33,691 nt of DNA, from contig MERQ01000021.1 in assembly GCA_001770655.1 (NCBI GenBank), positions 14,290 to 47,980 of the forward strand, given 5' to 3'. The stretch is from Betaproteobacteria bacterium RIFCSPLOWO2_12_FULL_68_20. Lineage in GTDB: Bacteria; Pseudomonadota; Gammaproteobacteria; Burkholderiales; SG8-39. The notes under the pieces were generated by a model that saw only the letters and a list, made by a program, of their open reading frames with translations, did no database searches and was not told the DNA's origin. Made by a program: the position numbers and the translations under genes. Of this stretch, positions 23,724-31,705 are shown piece by piece. Position 1 is the stretch's first letter. Every line of letters begins with the position of its first letter.

Positions 23724-23781
23724 CGGCATGGGAAGCATACCGCATCAGGGATTGTGCCGCCTCGCCGGACGATGCTGTAAT
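23724..23781 (+). promoter_or_regulatory. LysR-type operator candidate and promoter of the eight-gene operon
   Basis: An imperfect inverted repeat, CGGCATG (23724-23730) and CATACCG (23736-23742) with 5 bases between, is centred about 55 bases before the predicted transcript start. That is where LysR regulators usually bind. The promoter is TTGTGC (23752-23757), an 18-base spacer and TGTAAT (23776-23781), which ends 6 bases before the GTG at 23788. The message would start at or next to the start codon. Confidence 0.5.
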
Positions 23782-23787
23782 GCCGCC

Positions 23788-24861
23788 GTGAAGCCGATCG
23801 GGGTCGCGGTGGTCGGAACCGGCTGGTGCGGGGGCATTCGCGCGGAGACCTGCGCCGCGCATCCTTTGGTGAGAAGCCTGCACCTCGCGGAGGTGCGGCA
23901 GGAGCGCCTCGCCGAGATGCAGCGCGCCACCGGCGCGGCGAGCGCGGTCGCCGACTACCGCGAGCTGCTCGGCTCGACCGGGATCGAGGCGATGTTCGTG
24001 TGCGCGACGCCCGAGTCGGCGCATTTCCCGATGGCGCGCGACTGCCTCGCCGCCGGCAAGCACGTGTTCCTGGAGAAGCCGATCGCGATGGAGCTGGCGG
24101 AAGCCGACGAGCTGATCGCGCTGGCGCGCAGGAACCGGCTCAAGCTCACCATCGGCTACTCGCAGCGCTTCAATCCCAAGTACGCCTACGTGCGCAAGGC
24201 GATCCGCGACGGCACGATCGGCCGGCCGGTGAGCGCGCTCGTCAGCCGCCACATCACGCGCGGCCTGGGCGAGAAGATCAGCAGCCGCACGCGGCTCTCG
24301 CCCGCGGCGATGGAGGCGACGCACGACCTCGACTTCGTGCTGTGGTGCCTGGAGCCGGCGCAGCCGGTGCGCGTGTACTCGCAGGCGAACTACGGCGCCA
24401 TGCAGGCGCACGCCGCCGAGGGCGCGCGAATTCCGGACACGCAGTGGATCACCGTCACCATGGACAGCGGCCTTTCGTTCGTGGTCGGCGCCGGCTGGAG
24501 CCTGCCGCCCGGCTACCCGAACTTCTCCACCACCTGGATCGAGATGGTCGGCACCGAGGGCGCGGTGATGGTCGACGACAGCCACCGCGACGTGCTCGTC
24601 AACACGATGGCGAAGGGCATGCAGCTGCCGATGTCGAGCATGCCCGGCGAGCGCGTCGAGCACACTTTCGCCGGCCCGATGGCGGCCGAGACGATCCACT
24701 TCCTCGAGGCCTGCGCGCTCGACCGGCCGGTGATGGTGAGCCCGGAGCAGGCGCGCGCGGTGATGGAGGTTTATCTTGCCGCCGACCTGTCCGCCGAGCG
24801 CAACGAGCCCGTGTCACTTCCCCTGCAATGGCCAAAAAAAATCCGAAGCGCATCGGCGTAG
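23788..24861 (+). CDS. Gfo/Idh/MocA family oxidoreductase, first
   Basis: This 357-residue NAD(P)-dependent enzyme has the N-terminal Rossmann fold (IGVAVVGTGWCGGIRAE) and the family's Lys in LEKPIAMEL (Lys 97). The second half is the alpha/beta sheet domain, with ATHDLDFVLWCL supplying the usual His and Asp. The family oxidises or reduces sugars, inositols and related alcohols. The GTG at 23788 is chosen because it gives the Rossmann strand directly and sits 6 bases after a -10 box; the frame is open upstream to 23728. It overlaps the next oxidoreductase gene by 34 bases. Confidence 0.9.
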   Translation: MKPIGVAVVGTGWCGGIRAETCAAHPLVRSLHLAEVRQERLAEMQRATGAASAVADYRELLGSTGIEAMFVCATPESAHFPMARDCLAAGKHVFLEKPIAMELAEADELIALARRNRLKLTIGYSQRFNPKYAYVRKAIRDGTIGRPVSALVSRHITRGLGEKISSRTRLSPAAMEATHDLDFVLWCLEPAQPVRVYSQANYGAMQAHAAEGARIPDTQWITVTMDSGLSFVVGAGWSLPPGYPNFSTTWIEMVGTEGAVMVDDSHRDVLVNTMAKGMQLPMSSMPGERVEHTFAGPMAAETIHFLEACALDRPVMVSPEQARAVMEVYLAADLSAERNEPVSLPLQWPKKIRSASA

Positions 24862-25961
24862 CGATCATCGGCGCGGGACGAGTCGGCCTTTTCCGCGGCG
24901 AGGTCGCGGCGCGCCATCCGCAGGTCGATTTCATCGGCCTGGCGGAAAAGCGAACCGACCGGGCCGAGCTGGTGCGTGACAGGATCGGCGCCGACTTCGT
25001 GACAGCCGATTTCCACGAGCTGCTCGCGCGCCCGGAGGTCACTGCGGCGATCATTTCCACCGACGAGCACCTGCACGTCGCGCCGGTGCTCGCGGCGGCC
25101 GAGCGCGGCCTGCCGATGCTGATCGAAAAGCCGCTCGCCACCGAGCTCGCCGAGTCCGAGCGCGTGCTCGCCGCGATCCGCAAATCCGGCGTCGACGCGG
25201 TGGTCGGCTATACGCAGCGCTTCCGCCGGCGCTGGCTCGCCGCGAAGGAGAAAGTGCGCACCGGCCAGCTCGGCGACGTGACGCTGGTCGCCTCGCGCGC
25301 CTTCATGAACCGGCTGGTCGCGCTGGACAACTACAAGCGCGCGAGCGACCCCTCGCAGATCTCGCCGATGGTGATCTCGGGCACCCACGCGCTCGACATC
25401 GTGATGTGGCTGATGGAGGCCAAGCGCCCGGTCGAGATTTACGCGCGCTCGGTGGACAAGGCGCTCGGGCCGCTGGTGCGCGGCATCGACGCCACCGCCG
25501 GGCTGATCACCTTCGAGGACGGCAGCCTGTATACGGCGTGCATCTCCTGGGCATTGCCGGTGGCGTGGCCCGGCGCCGTCTACAGCCTGGAAGTCGGCAT
25601 CACCGGCACCGAGGGCGTGCTCACCATCGACGACACGCACCGCGACATCGTGCTCGCGACGAGCAAGGCGCAGGGCGAGGGCTACGCGCCGGACGAGACG
25701 CGGCGCGTGGACTTCCTCGGCAGCTACCCGCCGGGGGACATCGCGCTCGGCGAGCTGCGCGGACCGATGCGCGAGGAGACCGAGCAGTGGCTGAACCGGG
25801 TGTCGCTCGGGCTGCCTACGCAGCACGCGACCGCGGCCGAGGCGCACCACCGGCTGATGCTCACGAAGGCGTTCGATCTCTCCGCCCGGCTGAAGCGCGC
25901 AATTCCGCTTCCGATCGAGGCCGGCGAAAGTTCACGAGAAAGCCTGCGCAAGGCGGGCTAG
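24828..25961 (+). CDS. Gfo/Idh/MocA family oxidoreductase, second
   Basis: This 377-residue paralogue of the preceding enzyme begins MAKKNPKRIGVAIIGAGRVG. The Rossmann glycine motif is at about residues 13-20, the IEKPLATEL Lys is Lys 101, and SGTHALDIVMWLM carries the catalytic-region His and Asp. GTEGVLTIDDTHRDIV parallels GTEGAVMVDDSHRDVL in the first copy. The two genes overlap by 34 bases, so the proteins are made together and may pair as a heteromer or catalyse successive steps. Substrate is unknown. Confidence 0.92.
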   Translation: MAKKNPKRIGVAIIGAGRVGLFRGEVAARHPQVDFIGLAEKRTDRAELVRDRIGADFVTADFHELLARPEVTAAIISTDEHLHVAPVLAAAERGLPMLIEKPLATELAESERVLAAIRKSGVDAVVGYTQRFRRRWLAAKEKVRTGQLGDVTLVASRAFMNRLVALDNYKRASDPSQISPMVISGTHALDIVMWLMEAKRPVEIYARSVDKALGPLVRGIDATAGLITFEDGSLYTACISWALPVAWPGAVYSLEVGITGTEGVLTIDDTHRDIVLATSKAQGEGYAPDETRRVDFLGSYPPGDIALGELRGPMREETEQWLNRVSLGLPTQHATAAEAHHRLMLTKAFDLSARLKRAIPLPIEAGESSRESLRKAG

Positions 25962-25980
25962 ACGCAAAAGGAGGAGTGGC

Positions 25981-26952
25981 ATGACGATCCTGAGAACCGT
26001 AGCGCGGCTCGCGCTGGCGCTCGCCCCGGCGTTCGCTTTCGCGCAGGGCTATCCCACCAAACCGGTGAAGATGATCATCCCGTTCGCGCCCGGCGGCGCT
26101 TCGGATTTCGTCGGGCGCATCTTCCAGTCGCGCCTCGGCGAGCTGCTCGGCCAGCAGGTCGTGATCGAGAACCGCGCCGGGGCTTCGGGCAACATCGGCC
26201 TGGAAGCGGCGGCGCGCTCGGCGCCCGACGGCTACACCATTTACCTGGGCAACGTCGGCACGGTGGCCATCAATCCCGCGGTCTTCACCAAGCTCACGGT
26301 GAAGCCGCTGAGGGATTTCATCCCCGTGACGCAGGTGGTCGACGTGCCCGGAGTGCTGGTGTCGCATCCATCGCTGCAGGCGAGCTCGCTGAAGGACATG
26401 GTCGCGATCGCCAAGGCGCATCCCGGCAAGCTGAACTACGCCTCGCCGGGCAGCGGCAGCCAGAACCGGCTCGAGATGGAGCTGGTGCGCAAGGCCTACG
26501 GGCTCGACATGGTGCACGTGCCCTACAAGGGCGGCGCCGGGCCCGCGGTCGCGGGCCTCATCGCGGGCGAGACGCACATGATGTTCACGACTATCTCCTC
26601 GGCCATGCCCCATATCCAGAGTGGAAGGCTGAAAGCGCTGGTCGTCGTCGCCGGCAAGCGGCTCCCCGCGCTGCCGCAGGTGCCGACCATGGTCGAGTCC
26701 GGCCATCCCGACAGCGTCTCGGGCTCCTGGCAGGGCATATTCGTTCCCGCCGGCACGCCGAAGGAAATCGTCGACCGCCTCTATGCGGCAGTGCTTCAGA
26801 CAATGAAATCTTCCGAGGTGGTCGAGCGGCTGGCCAGGGGCGGCGTCGAGGTGGTCACGAGCGCGTCGCCGGCCGCGTTTGCCTCGTTTGTCGCCGCCGA
26901 CACCCAGCGCTGGGGCAGGGTGGCGAAGGACTCGGGCGCGACGGTGGACTGA
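25981..26952 (+). CDS. Bug/TctC family tripartite tricarboxylate transporter binding protein
   Basis: This 323-residue periplasmic protein has a signal peptide of about 22 residues (MTILRTVARLALALAPAF). The Bug-family signatures are YPTKPVKMIIPFAPGGASD, VVIENRAGASGNIG, APDGYTIYLGN, and VPYKGGAGPAVAGLIAGE. Bug proteins capture carboxylates or amides and are very numerous in Burkholderiales. No TctA or TctB membrane partner lies in the window, so this is an orphan receptor that either works with a distant TctAB or acts in sensing. A strong AAAAGGAGGAG precedes the ATG. It is the third gene of the LysR-linked operon. Confidence 0.95.
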   Translation: MTILRTVARLALALAPAFAFAQGYPTKPVKMIIPFAPGGASDFVGRIFQSRLGELLGQQVVIENRAGASGNIGLEAAARSAPDGYTIYLGNVGTVAINPAVFTKLTVKPLRDFIPVTQVVDVPGVLVSHPSLQASSLKDMVAIAKAHPGKLNYASPGSGSQNRLEMELVRKAYGLDMVHVPYKGGAGPAVAGLIAGETHMMFTTISSAMPHIQSGRLKALVVVAGKRLPALPQVPTMVESGHPDSVSGSWQGIFVPAGTPKEIVDRLYAAVLQTMKSSEVVERLARGGVEVVTSASPAAFASFVAADTQRWGRVAKDSGATVD

Positions 26953-26978
26953 ATCGATTCGACCGCTGGAGGAAAGAC

Positions 26979-28247
26979 ATGGCCAACGCAGGAATCGTAG
27001 GGGTCGACTGGCAGCAGCGCATCAACTGGGACCGGTTGCGCAAGTACCGCCTCGAGCGCGCGCGCGAGCGCATGAAGGCGCACGGCCTGGGAGCGATGCT
27101 GCTCATGTACGACGAGAACGTGCGCTACGTGACCAGCACGCTCACGCCCGGCTGGAACCGGCTCAAGCCGGGGCTGCGCTATGCGCTGCTCGCCGGTGAC
27201 GACGCGCCGGTGCTGTTCGAGCAGGGCGACATCGGCATGCAGATCGAGCGCCACTCGCCGTGGATCCCCAAGGACCACGTGCGCTGGTCGTACGCCTGGA
27301 TCAAGGGCGCGGCGGGCCCGGCGTCGCTCTCCCAGGTGAAGAAGTTCACCAACGCCATCAAGCAGGAAATGAAGAAGGCGAACGTCGCGGGCGCTAGGCT
27401 CGGCGTGGACTTCATCGACATCAATATGCTGCAAGTGTTCAAGGACGAGAAAATCGACTGGACCGACGGCATGACGCCGATGATGGAGGCGCGCGCGGTC
27501 AAGAACGAGGACGAACAGGAGGCTCTGCGCGTGGTTGGCGCCATCGGAGATGCCGCGCACTGGGAGTTCATGAAGTTCCTCAGGCCGGGGCGCACCGAGA
27601 ACCAGCTCACCGCGCACATCATGGAGTACCTGTACTCGATCCCGGGCATGGAGGACGTGGAGGACGTAATCGTCTCCTCGGGCCCCAACACCTGGCCCAA
27701 CTGGCGCAACTTCTCCGACCGCATCGTCAAGCCCGGCGACATCGTGTTCATGGACCTCGCCGCGCTCACCTGGAACGGCTACAAGTCCTGCTACTACCGC
27801 ACCTACTGCGCGGGCAAGGAGCCGACCAACGAGCAGAAGGAAATCTACGCGACCGCGCTCAAGTGGCTCTACGACTCGATCAAGGCCGTCAAAGTAGGAA
27901 CCACCACGCGCGAGATCGCCTCGAAATGGCCCTCGGCCAAGGAGGCCTGGGGCTACGAGGAGGAAGACCAGGCGGCGGCGAACCTGTGGGGCCACGGCCT
28001 GGGGCTCGCGCAGTACGACCAGCCGGTGATCTCGCGCATCTGGTCGCTCGACCACCCGGTCGAGATCAAGGAGGGGATGGTGTTCGCGCTCGAGACGCAG
28101 CACGGCAAGAAGTTCGAGTGGGGCGTGCGCATCGAGGAGATGCTGATCGTGCACAAGGACAAGGTCGAGATCATCTCCAGCTTCCCGGTCGAGCAGATCA
28201 CCGTGGTGGACCCGATGCCCGGCTACTCGACGCTGGCGGGGCGTTGA
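26979..28247 (+). CDS. M24 (creatinase/aminopeptidase P) family protein with altered metal site
   Basis: This 422-residue protein has an N-terminal creatinase-like domain (residues about 20-180, KYRLERARERMKAHGLGAM) and a C-terminal pita-bread domain. In place of the five canonical ligands Asp, Asp, His, Glu, Glu I see Asp 259 (VFMDLAALTW), His 339 (GHGLGL), Glu 372 (FALETQHG) and Glu 386 (VRIEEM). The second Asp, normally in a GYxSDxTRT phrase, is Cys 271 (GYKSCYYRTY). So a dinuclear peptidase site is unlikely. Creatinase-type hydrolysis or a lyase reaction on a single metal is possible. It follows the binding protein by 26 bases and abuts the alcohol dehydrogenase gene. Confidence 0.88.
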   Translation: MANAGIVGVDWQQRINWDRLRKYRLERARERMKAHGLGAMLLMYDENVRYVTSTLTPGWNRLKPGLRYALLAGDDAPVLFEQGDIGMQIERHSPWIPKDHVRWSYAWIKGAAGPASLSQVKKFTNAIKQEMKKANVAGARLGVDFIDINMLQVFKDEKIDWTDGMTPMMEARAVKNEDEQEALRVVGAIGDAAHWEFMKFLRPGRTENQLTAHIMEYLYSIPGMEDVEDVIVSSGPNTWPNWRNFSDRIVKPGDIVFMDLAALTWNGYKSCYYRTYCAGKEPTNEQKEIYATALKWLYDSIKAVKVGTTTREIASKWPSAKEAWGYEEEDQAAANLWGHGLGLAQYDQPVISRIWSLDHPVEIKEGMVFALETQHGKKFEWGVRIEEMLIVHKDKVEIISSFPVEQITVVDPMPGYSTLAGR

Positions 28248-29291
28248 ATGGCGGGAGCCCGGACGCGCACCGCGGTCCTGGAAGCCCCGCGCAAGCTCAG
28301 GATCGTCGAACGCGACCGGCCGGCCGCCGGGCCGGACGAGGTGATCATCCGCACCGCGGCCACCGCCGTCTGCCACACCGACCTCTCGATTTACACGGGA
28401 GAGCACCCGGGCGTGAAATACCCGGTGGTGATGGGTCACGAGGCGACCGGTGTGGTGGAAGCGACCGGCGAGAACGTCACCCGGCTCAAGCGCGGGCAGC
28501 ACGTGCTCATCAACCCGATCATCGCCTGCGGGCACTGCGACATGTGCGAGCGCGGCAAGGGCAACCTGTGCCGCAACGCGGGCCTGTTCGGTCGCGAAAT
28601 CGAGGGCTCGCTGAGCGAGGTCGTGCGCCTCGACCAGCGCTACGTCCACGCGCTGCCGCCGCAGCTCTCGCTCGCGCACGCGACCATCATCGAGACGCTC
28701 GCTACCGTGCGCCACGCGCAGCACCGCGTCTCGGTCGCTCCGGCCGAATCGGTGGTGGTGCTCGGCATGGGCACCGCCGGCTTGCTGCACGTGCGCCTGG
28801 CGGTTCTCACCGGGGCGAGCCCGGTGATCGCGGTGTCGCGCAGCCGCTGGAAGCTCGAGAGGGCCGAGCGCATGGGCGCGCATTTCCTGGTCGAGGCCGC
28901 GGTGGACAAGGCGGTCGAGGAAGTACGCCGGCTCACCGGCGGCCTGGGCGCCGACGTGGTGATCGACGCCGCGGGCGGAGCGGAAACCCTGCGCTCGGCG
29001 ATCGAGATGCTGCGCCCGGGCGGGCGCTTCTCGGCGTTCGCGGTGAGCCACGCGCACGTCAAGCGCTTCAGCACCTTCCCGCTGTACTTCGGCGAGATCA
29101 GCATCGTCGGCTCGCGCGCGCTCACGCCGCAGGACATGAACCCGAGCATCGAGCTGGTGGCCTCGGGGGCGGTGGACGTGAGCGGATTCATCACCGAGAA
29201 ATACCCGCTTTCCCGTGCGCGCGAGGCGTTCCGCGAGTACGAGTCCAACCCGAGCCGCATCCTTCGCATCGTGATCGAGTCCGGGGCCTGA
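28248..29291 (+). CDS. Zinc-dependent alcohol dehydrogenase (MDR family)
   Basis: This 347-residue medium-chain dehydrogenase has catalytic zinc ligands Cys 42 (AVCHTD) and His 64-Glu 65 (MGHEATG). The structural zinc uses Cys 94, 97, 100 and 108 (CGHCDMCERGKGNLC). The coenzyme loop is VVVLGMGTAGLL. It would interconvert an alcohol and an aldehyde or ketone with NAD(H). It begins directly after the M24 stop codon, and the next gene starts on its last base, so all three are co-translated. Both zinc sites are complete. Confidence 0.95.
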   Translation: MAGARTRTAVLEAPRKLRIVERDRPAAGPDEVIIRTAATAVCHTDLSIYTGEHPGVKYPVVMGHEATGVVEATGENVTRLKRGQHVLINPIIACGHCDMCERGKGNLCRNAGLFGREIEGSLSEVVRLDQRYVHALPPQLSLAHATIIETLATVRHAQHRVSVAPAESVVVLGMGTAGLLHVRLAVLTGASPVIAVSRSRWKLERAERMGAHFLVEAAVDKAVEEVRRLTGGLGADVVIDAAGGAETLRSAIEMLRPGGRFSAFAVSHAHVKRFSTFPLYFGEISIVGSRALTPQDMNPSIELVASGAVDVSGFITEKYPLSRAREAFREYESNPSRILRIVIESGA

Positions 29292-30568
29292 TGGAGCCGC
29301 TCGTCATCCCGCTGGCGGCACCCGAGGCGGTCGACGCGGCGCGCTTCGGTCCGAAGGCGGCCACGCTGGCCGCGCTCGGCCGCGCCGGGTTGCCCGTACC
29401 CGGCGGGTTCTGCGTCGATGCGCTCGCCTATCGCATGCAGCTCGAGGCGCTCGGGCTCGCCGGGACGGCGCGCAAAGTGTTCGCGAGCGACGATCGCGCG
29501 CAGGCGCGCCGGGCGGCGCTCGACCTGAGGCTCGGGCTGATGGAAGGAGCGATCGCGCCGCTGGCGCTCGAGGCGCTGGTCGCGGCGTGGCACGCGACGC
29601 GCCTGCCCGGCGTGGTGCGCTCCTCGGCGCTGGTCGAGGATCGCGCGGGCTCGAGCTTCGCCGGACAGTTCGAGAGCTTCCTGGGGCTGGAGAGCGAGCG
29701 GGATTTCCTCACCGCGGTGCGTGCCTGCTGGGCGGCGCTGTGGGCGCCGCGCGCGCTGCGCTACATGGCGACGCACGGACTCGATGCGGCCGACACGGCG
29801 ATGGCGCTGCTGGTGCAGCCTCTGGTACCGGCGCGCGCGGCGGGCGGCGGGCTTTCGCGCACCGCCGAAGGCGAGATGGTGGTGAATGCCGCTCCGGGAC
29901 TGGGCGCGGCGGTCGCCCAGGGCGAGGTGGTACCCGACCGATATGCGCTCGATCGCGACGGCCGGCTCAAGGAATCGTCGTCCGGAACGAAATACCACGC
30001 GGTCGGCTGCGCGCACGGCCGGCGCGCGCTCCGGCGCACGCTGTCCGCCGCGCCGTGCCTGGAGCCGCCGCAGCTCGCCGAGCTCGCGTCCCTGATGCGA
30101 GCGGCGGAGAAGATCGTGGGCGGACCGGTCGAGATCGAATGGGCGCTCGATGAGCAGGGCATCAAGCTGCTACAGGCGCGGTCGCTCCAGGTGGCGCAAG
30201 CGCGAGTGCCCGACGAGATCTGGCTGCGCCATCCGCGCCTGAACGGCCATCCGTCGGGCGTTGGCTGGTGCACGGGGCGCGCGCGCGTGGTGAACTGCGA
30301 GTGCGAGCTGGAGCGCGTCGCGCCGGGCGACGTGCTGGTGACCGCGGCCGCCGGGCCCGCGCTCGCCGAGGTGCTGCCCTGGGTCGCCGGCGTCGTCGCC
30401 GAGCTGGGCGGCAGCACCTCGCACCTCGCCTCGCTCGCTCGCGAGCGCGGCGTGCCGATGGTGCTGGGCGTGACGGACGCGACGCGCCGCATTCCCGACG
30501 GCGCGATGGTCGCCGTGGACGGCGTGGCGGGAATCGTGCGCTGGATGCAGGAAGGGCGCGCCGCATGA
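29291..30568 (+). CDS. Short PEP-synthase-like protein: ATP-binding plus phosphohistidine domain only
   Basis: This 425-residue protein joins two of the three parts of PEP synthase. Residues about 1-310 are the pyruvate-phosphate-dikinase ATP-grasp domain (RFGPKAATLAALGRAGLPVPGG, VVRSSALVEDRAGSSFAGQFE, VEIEWALDEQGIKLLQARSLQ). Residues about 330-420 are the swivelling phosphohistidine domain (DVLVTAAAGPALAEV, ELGGSTSHLASLARERGVP) with His 378 as the phospho-acceptor. The C-terminal PEP/pyruvate barrel is missing, and there is no rifampicin-phosphotransferase-like middle domain of full size. It can probably form phosphohistidine from ATP, but its acceptor must be supplied by a partner or a hidden site. 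The ATG overlaps the dehydrogenase stop by 1 base (TGATG). Confidence 0.88.
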   Translation: MEPLVIPLAAPEAVDAARFGPKAATLAALGRAGLPVPGGFCVDALAYRMQLEALGLAGTARKVFASDDRAQARRAALDLRLGLMEGAIAPLALEALVAAWHATRLPGVVRSSALVEDRAGSSFAGQFESFLGLESERDFLTAVRACWAALWAPRALRYMATHGLDAADTAMALLVQPLVPARAAGGGLSRTAEGEMVVNAAPGLGAAVAQGEVVPDRYALDRDGRLKESSSGTKYHAVGCAHGRRALRRTLSAAPCLEPPQLAELASLMRAAEKIVGGPVEIEWALDEQGIKLLQARSLQVAQARVPDEIWLRHPRLNGHPSGVGWCTGRARVVNCECELERVAPGDVLVTAAAGPALAEVLPWVAGVVAELGGSTSHLASLARERGVPMVLGVTDATRRIPDGAMVAVDGVAGIVRWMQEGRAA

Positions 30569-30584
30569 GCCTGCCCGCCCGCGT

Positions 30585-30631
30585 TTCTCCCCTCCTCTCC
30601 GAGGATGGGTGGCGCGAAGCGCCGGGGTGGT
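30585..30631 (+). repeat. REP-like double-hairpin repeat, copy B
   Basis: This copy starts 16 bases after the stop of the PEP-synthase-like gene. Hairpin one is CCCCTCCTC (30589-30597), TCC, GAGGATGGG (30601-30609), with one mismatch. Hairpin two is GGCGC (30611-30615), GAA, GCGCC (30619-30623). The second stem differs from that of copy A on both sides yet still pairs. Confidence 0.75.
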
Positions 30632-30655
30632 GTCGGTGCCGACGCGACGACCTGC

Positions 30656-30703
30656 ACCTCCCCGCCGCCTGCGGCGGCACCCCTCCTCGACGAGGAGGGG
30701 AAA
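30656..30703 (-). repeat. REP-like double-hairpin repeat, copy C (inverted relative to B)
   Basis: On the plus strand it reads GCCGCC (30664-30669), TGC, GGCGGC (30673-30678), then CCCCTCCTC (30680-30688), GAC, GAGGAGGGG (30692-30700). It faces copy B head to head, about 25 bases away. Its outer arm, GAGGAGGGGAAAGGG, lies 13 bases before the ATG of the 2-hydroxyacid dehydrogenase gene and is the only Shine-Dalgarno-like sequence there. The B-C pair fills the 145-base gap 30569-30713. Confidence 0.8.
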
Positions 30704-30713
30704 GGGCTGCCCC

Positions 30714-31700
30714 ATGAGTCTCGCCAAGGTCGTGCTCACCGATTACGTCTGGGAATCGCTCGACGTGGAGAAGCGCACGCTCGACGGGCTCGCGAACCTC
30801 GTGGCGCTGAAGACGAAGACGCCAGATGAATTCCTGGGCGAGGCGGCCGATTGCGACGCGCTGCTCAACACCTACGCCGGCCCGATCACCGCCGAGGCGA
30901 TGGCGAAGATGCCGAAGTGCCGCATCATCGCGCGCTACGGCATCGGCGTGGACACGATCGATCTCGAGGCGGCCACCGCGGCCGGCATCATCGTCACCAA
31001 CAATCCGACCTACTGCATCGAGGAGGTGGCCGAGCACACACTGGCGTTGTTACTGGCATGCGCGCGCAAGGTCGCGTTCTACGACCGCTTGGTGCGCGCC
31101 GGGCGCTGGGAGGTGCCGCCCGGAAAGCCGATCCGGCGCCTCGCCGGGCTCACCCTCGGCCTGGTGGGCTTCGGCAACATCGCGCGCCAGGTTGCCGTGC
31201 GCGCCGCTGCGTTCGGCATGCGGATCCTGTACGCGGATCCCTTCGTGAAAGAAGGGCAGTTCGAGGTTCCGGGGACGAAGGTGGAGCTGGACGCGCTGCT
31301 CGGCGAGTCGGACTTCGTGTCGCTGCACCCGCCGCTCACGCCGCAGACGCGCGGGATGATCGACGATGGGACGCTCGCGAAGATGAAGCCGGGCGCGTTC
31401 CTCATCAACTGCTCGCGCGGCCCGGTGGTGGACACCGGGGCGCTGGTGCGCGCGCTCGACGCCAAGCGCATCGCCGGCTGCGCGCTCGACACGGTCGACC
31501 CGGAGCCGCTGCCCGAGGCTCACCCTTTGCGCGGGCGCGAAAACGTGATCGTCCTGCCGCACGCCGCCTGGTACAGCGAGCAGGCGATGGCGGGCCTGCA
31601 GGCGGGCGCGCCCGGCGAGGTGCGGCGCGTGCTCACCGGGCAGTGGCCGGTGAACGTCGTCAATCCCGCGGTGAGGGGCAGGAACCGGGCGGGACTGTGA
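30714..31700 (+). CDS. D-isomer-specific 2-hydroxyacid dehydrogenase
   Basis: This 328-residue NAD(P)-dependent enzyme has the family's coenzyme loop GFGNIARQVA (152-161). The catalytic set is Arg 235 (NCSRGPVVD), Glu 264 (TVDPEPLPE) and His 283 (LPHAAWYSE). It interconverts a 2-hydroxyacid and a 2-oxoacid; the group includes phosphoglycerate, glycerate and hydroxypyruvate reductases. I start at the ATG at 30714, since the frame upstream runs through the repeat pair and would encode a non-homologous Arg/Pro-rich prefix. Five bases separate it from the amidohydrolase gene. Confidence 0.94.
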   Translation: MSLAKVVLTDYVWESLDVEKRTLDGLANLVALKTKTPDEFLGEAADCDALLNTYAGPITAEAMAKMPKCRIIARYGIGVDTIDLEAATAAGIIVTNNPTYCIEEVAEHTLALLLACARKVAFYDRLVRAGRWEVPPGKPIRRLAGLTLGLVGFGNIARQVAVRAAAFGMRILYADPFVKEGQFEVPGTKVELDALLGESDFVSLHPPLTPQTRGMIDDGTLAKMKPGAFLINCSRGPVVDTGALVRALDAKRIAGCALDTVDPEPLPEAHPLRGRENVIVLPHAAWYSEQAMAGLQAGAPGEVRRVLTGQWPVNVVNPAVRGRNRAGL

Positions 31701-31705
31701 GCGCC

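Noticed and set aside
30609-30713. N-terminal extension of the 2-hydroxyacid dehydrogenase (35 codons)
   Set aside because: It is translated from the repeat pair, is Arg/Pro-rich and has no counterpart in the family. The ATG at 30714 gives the normal start.
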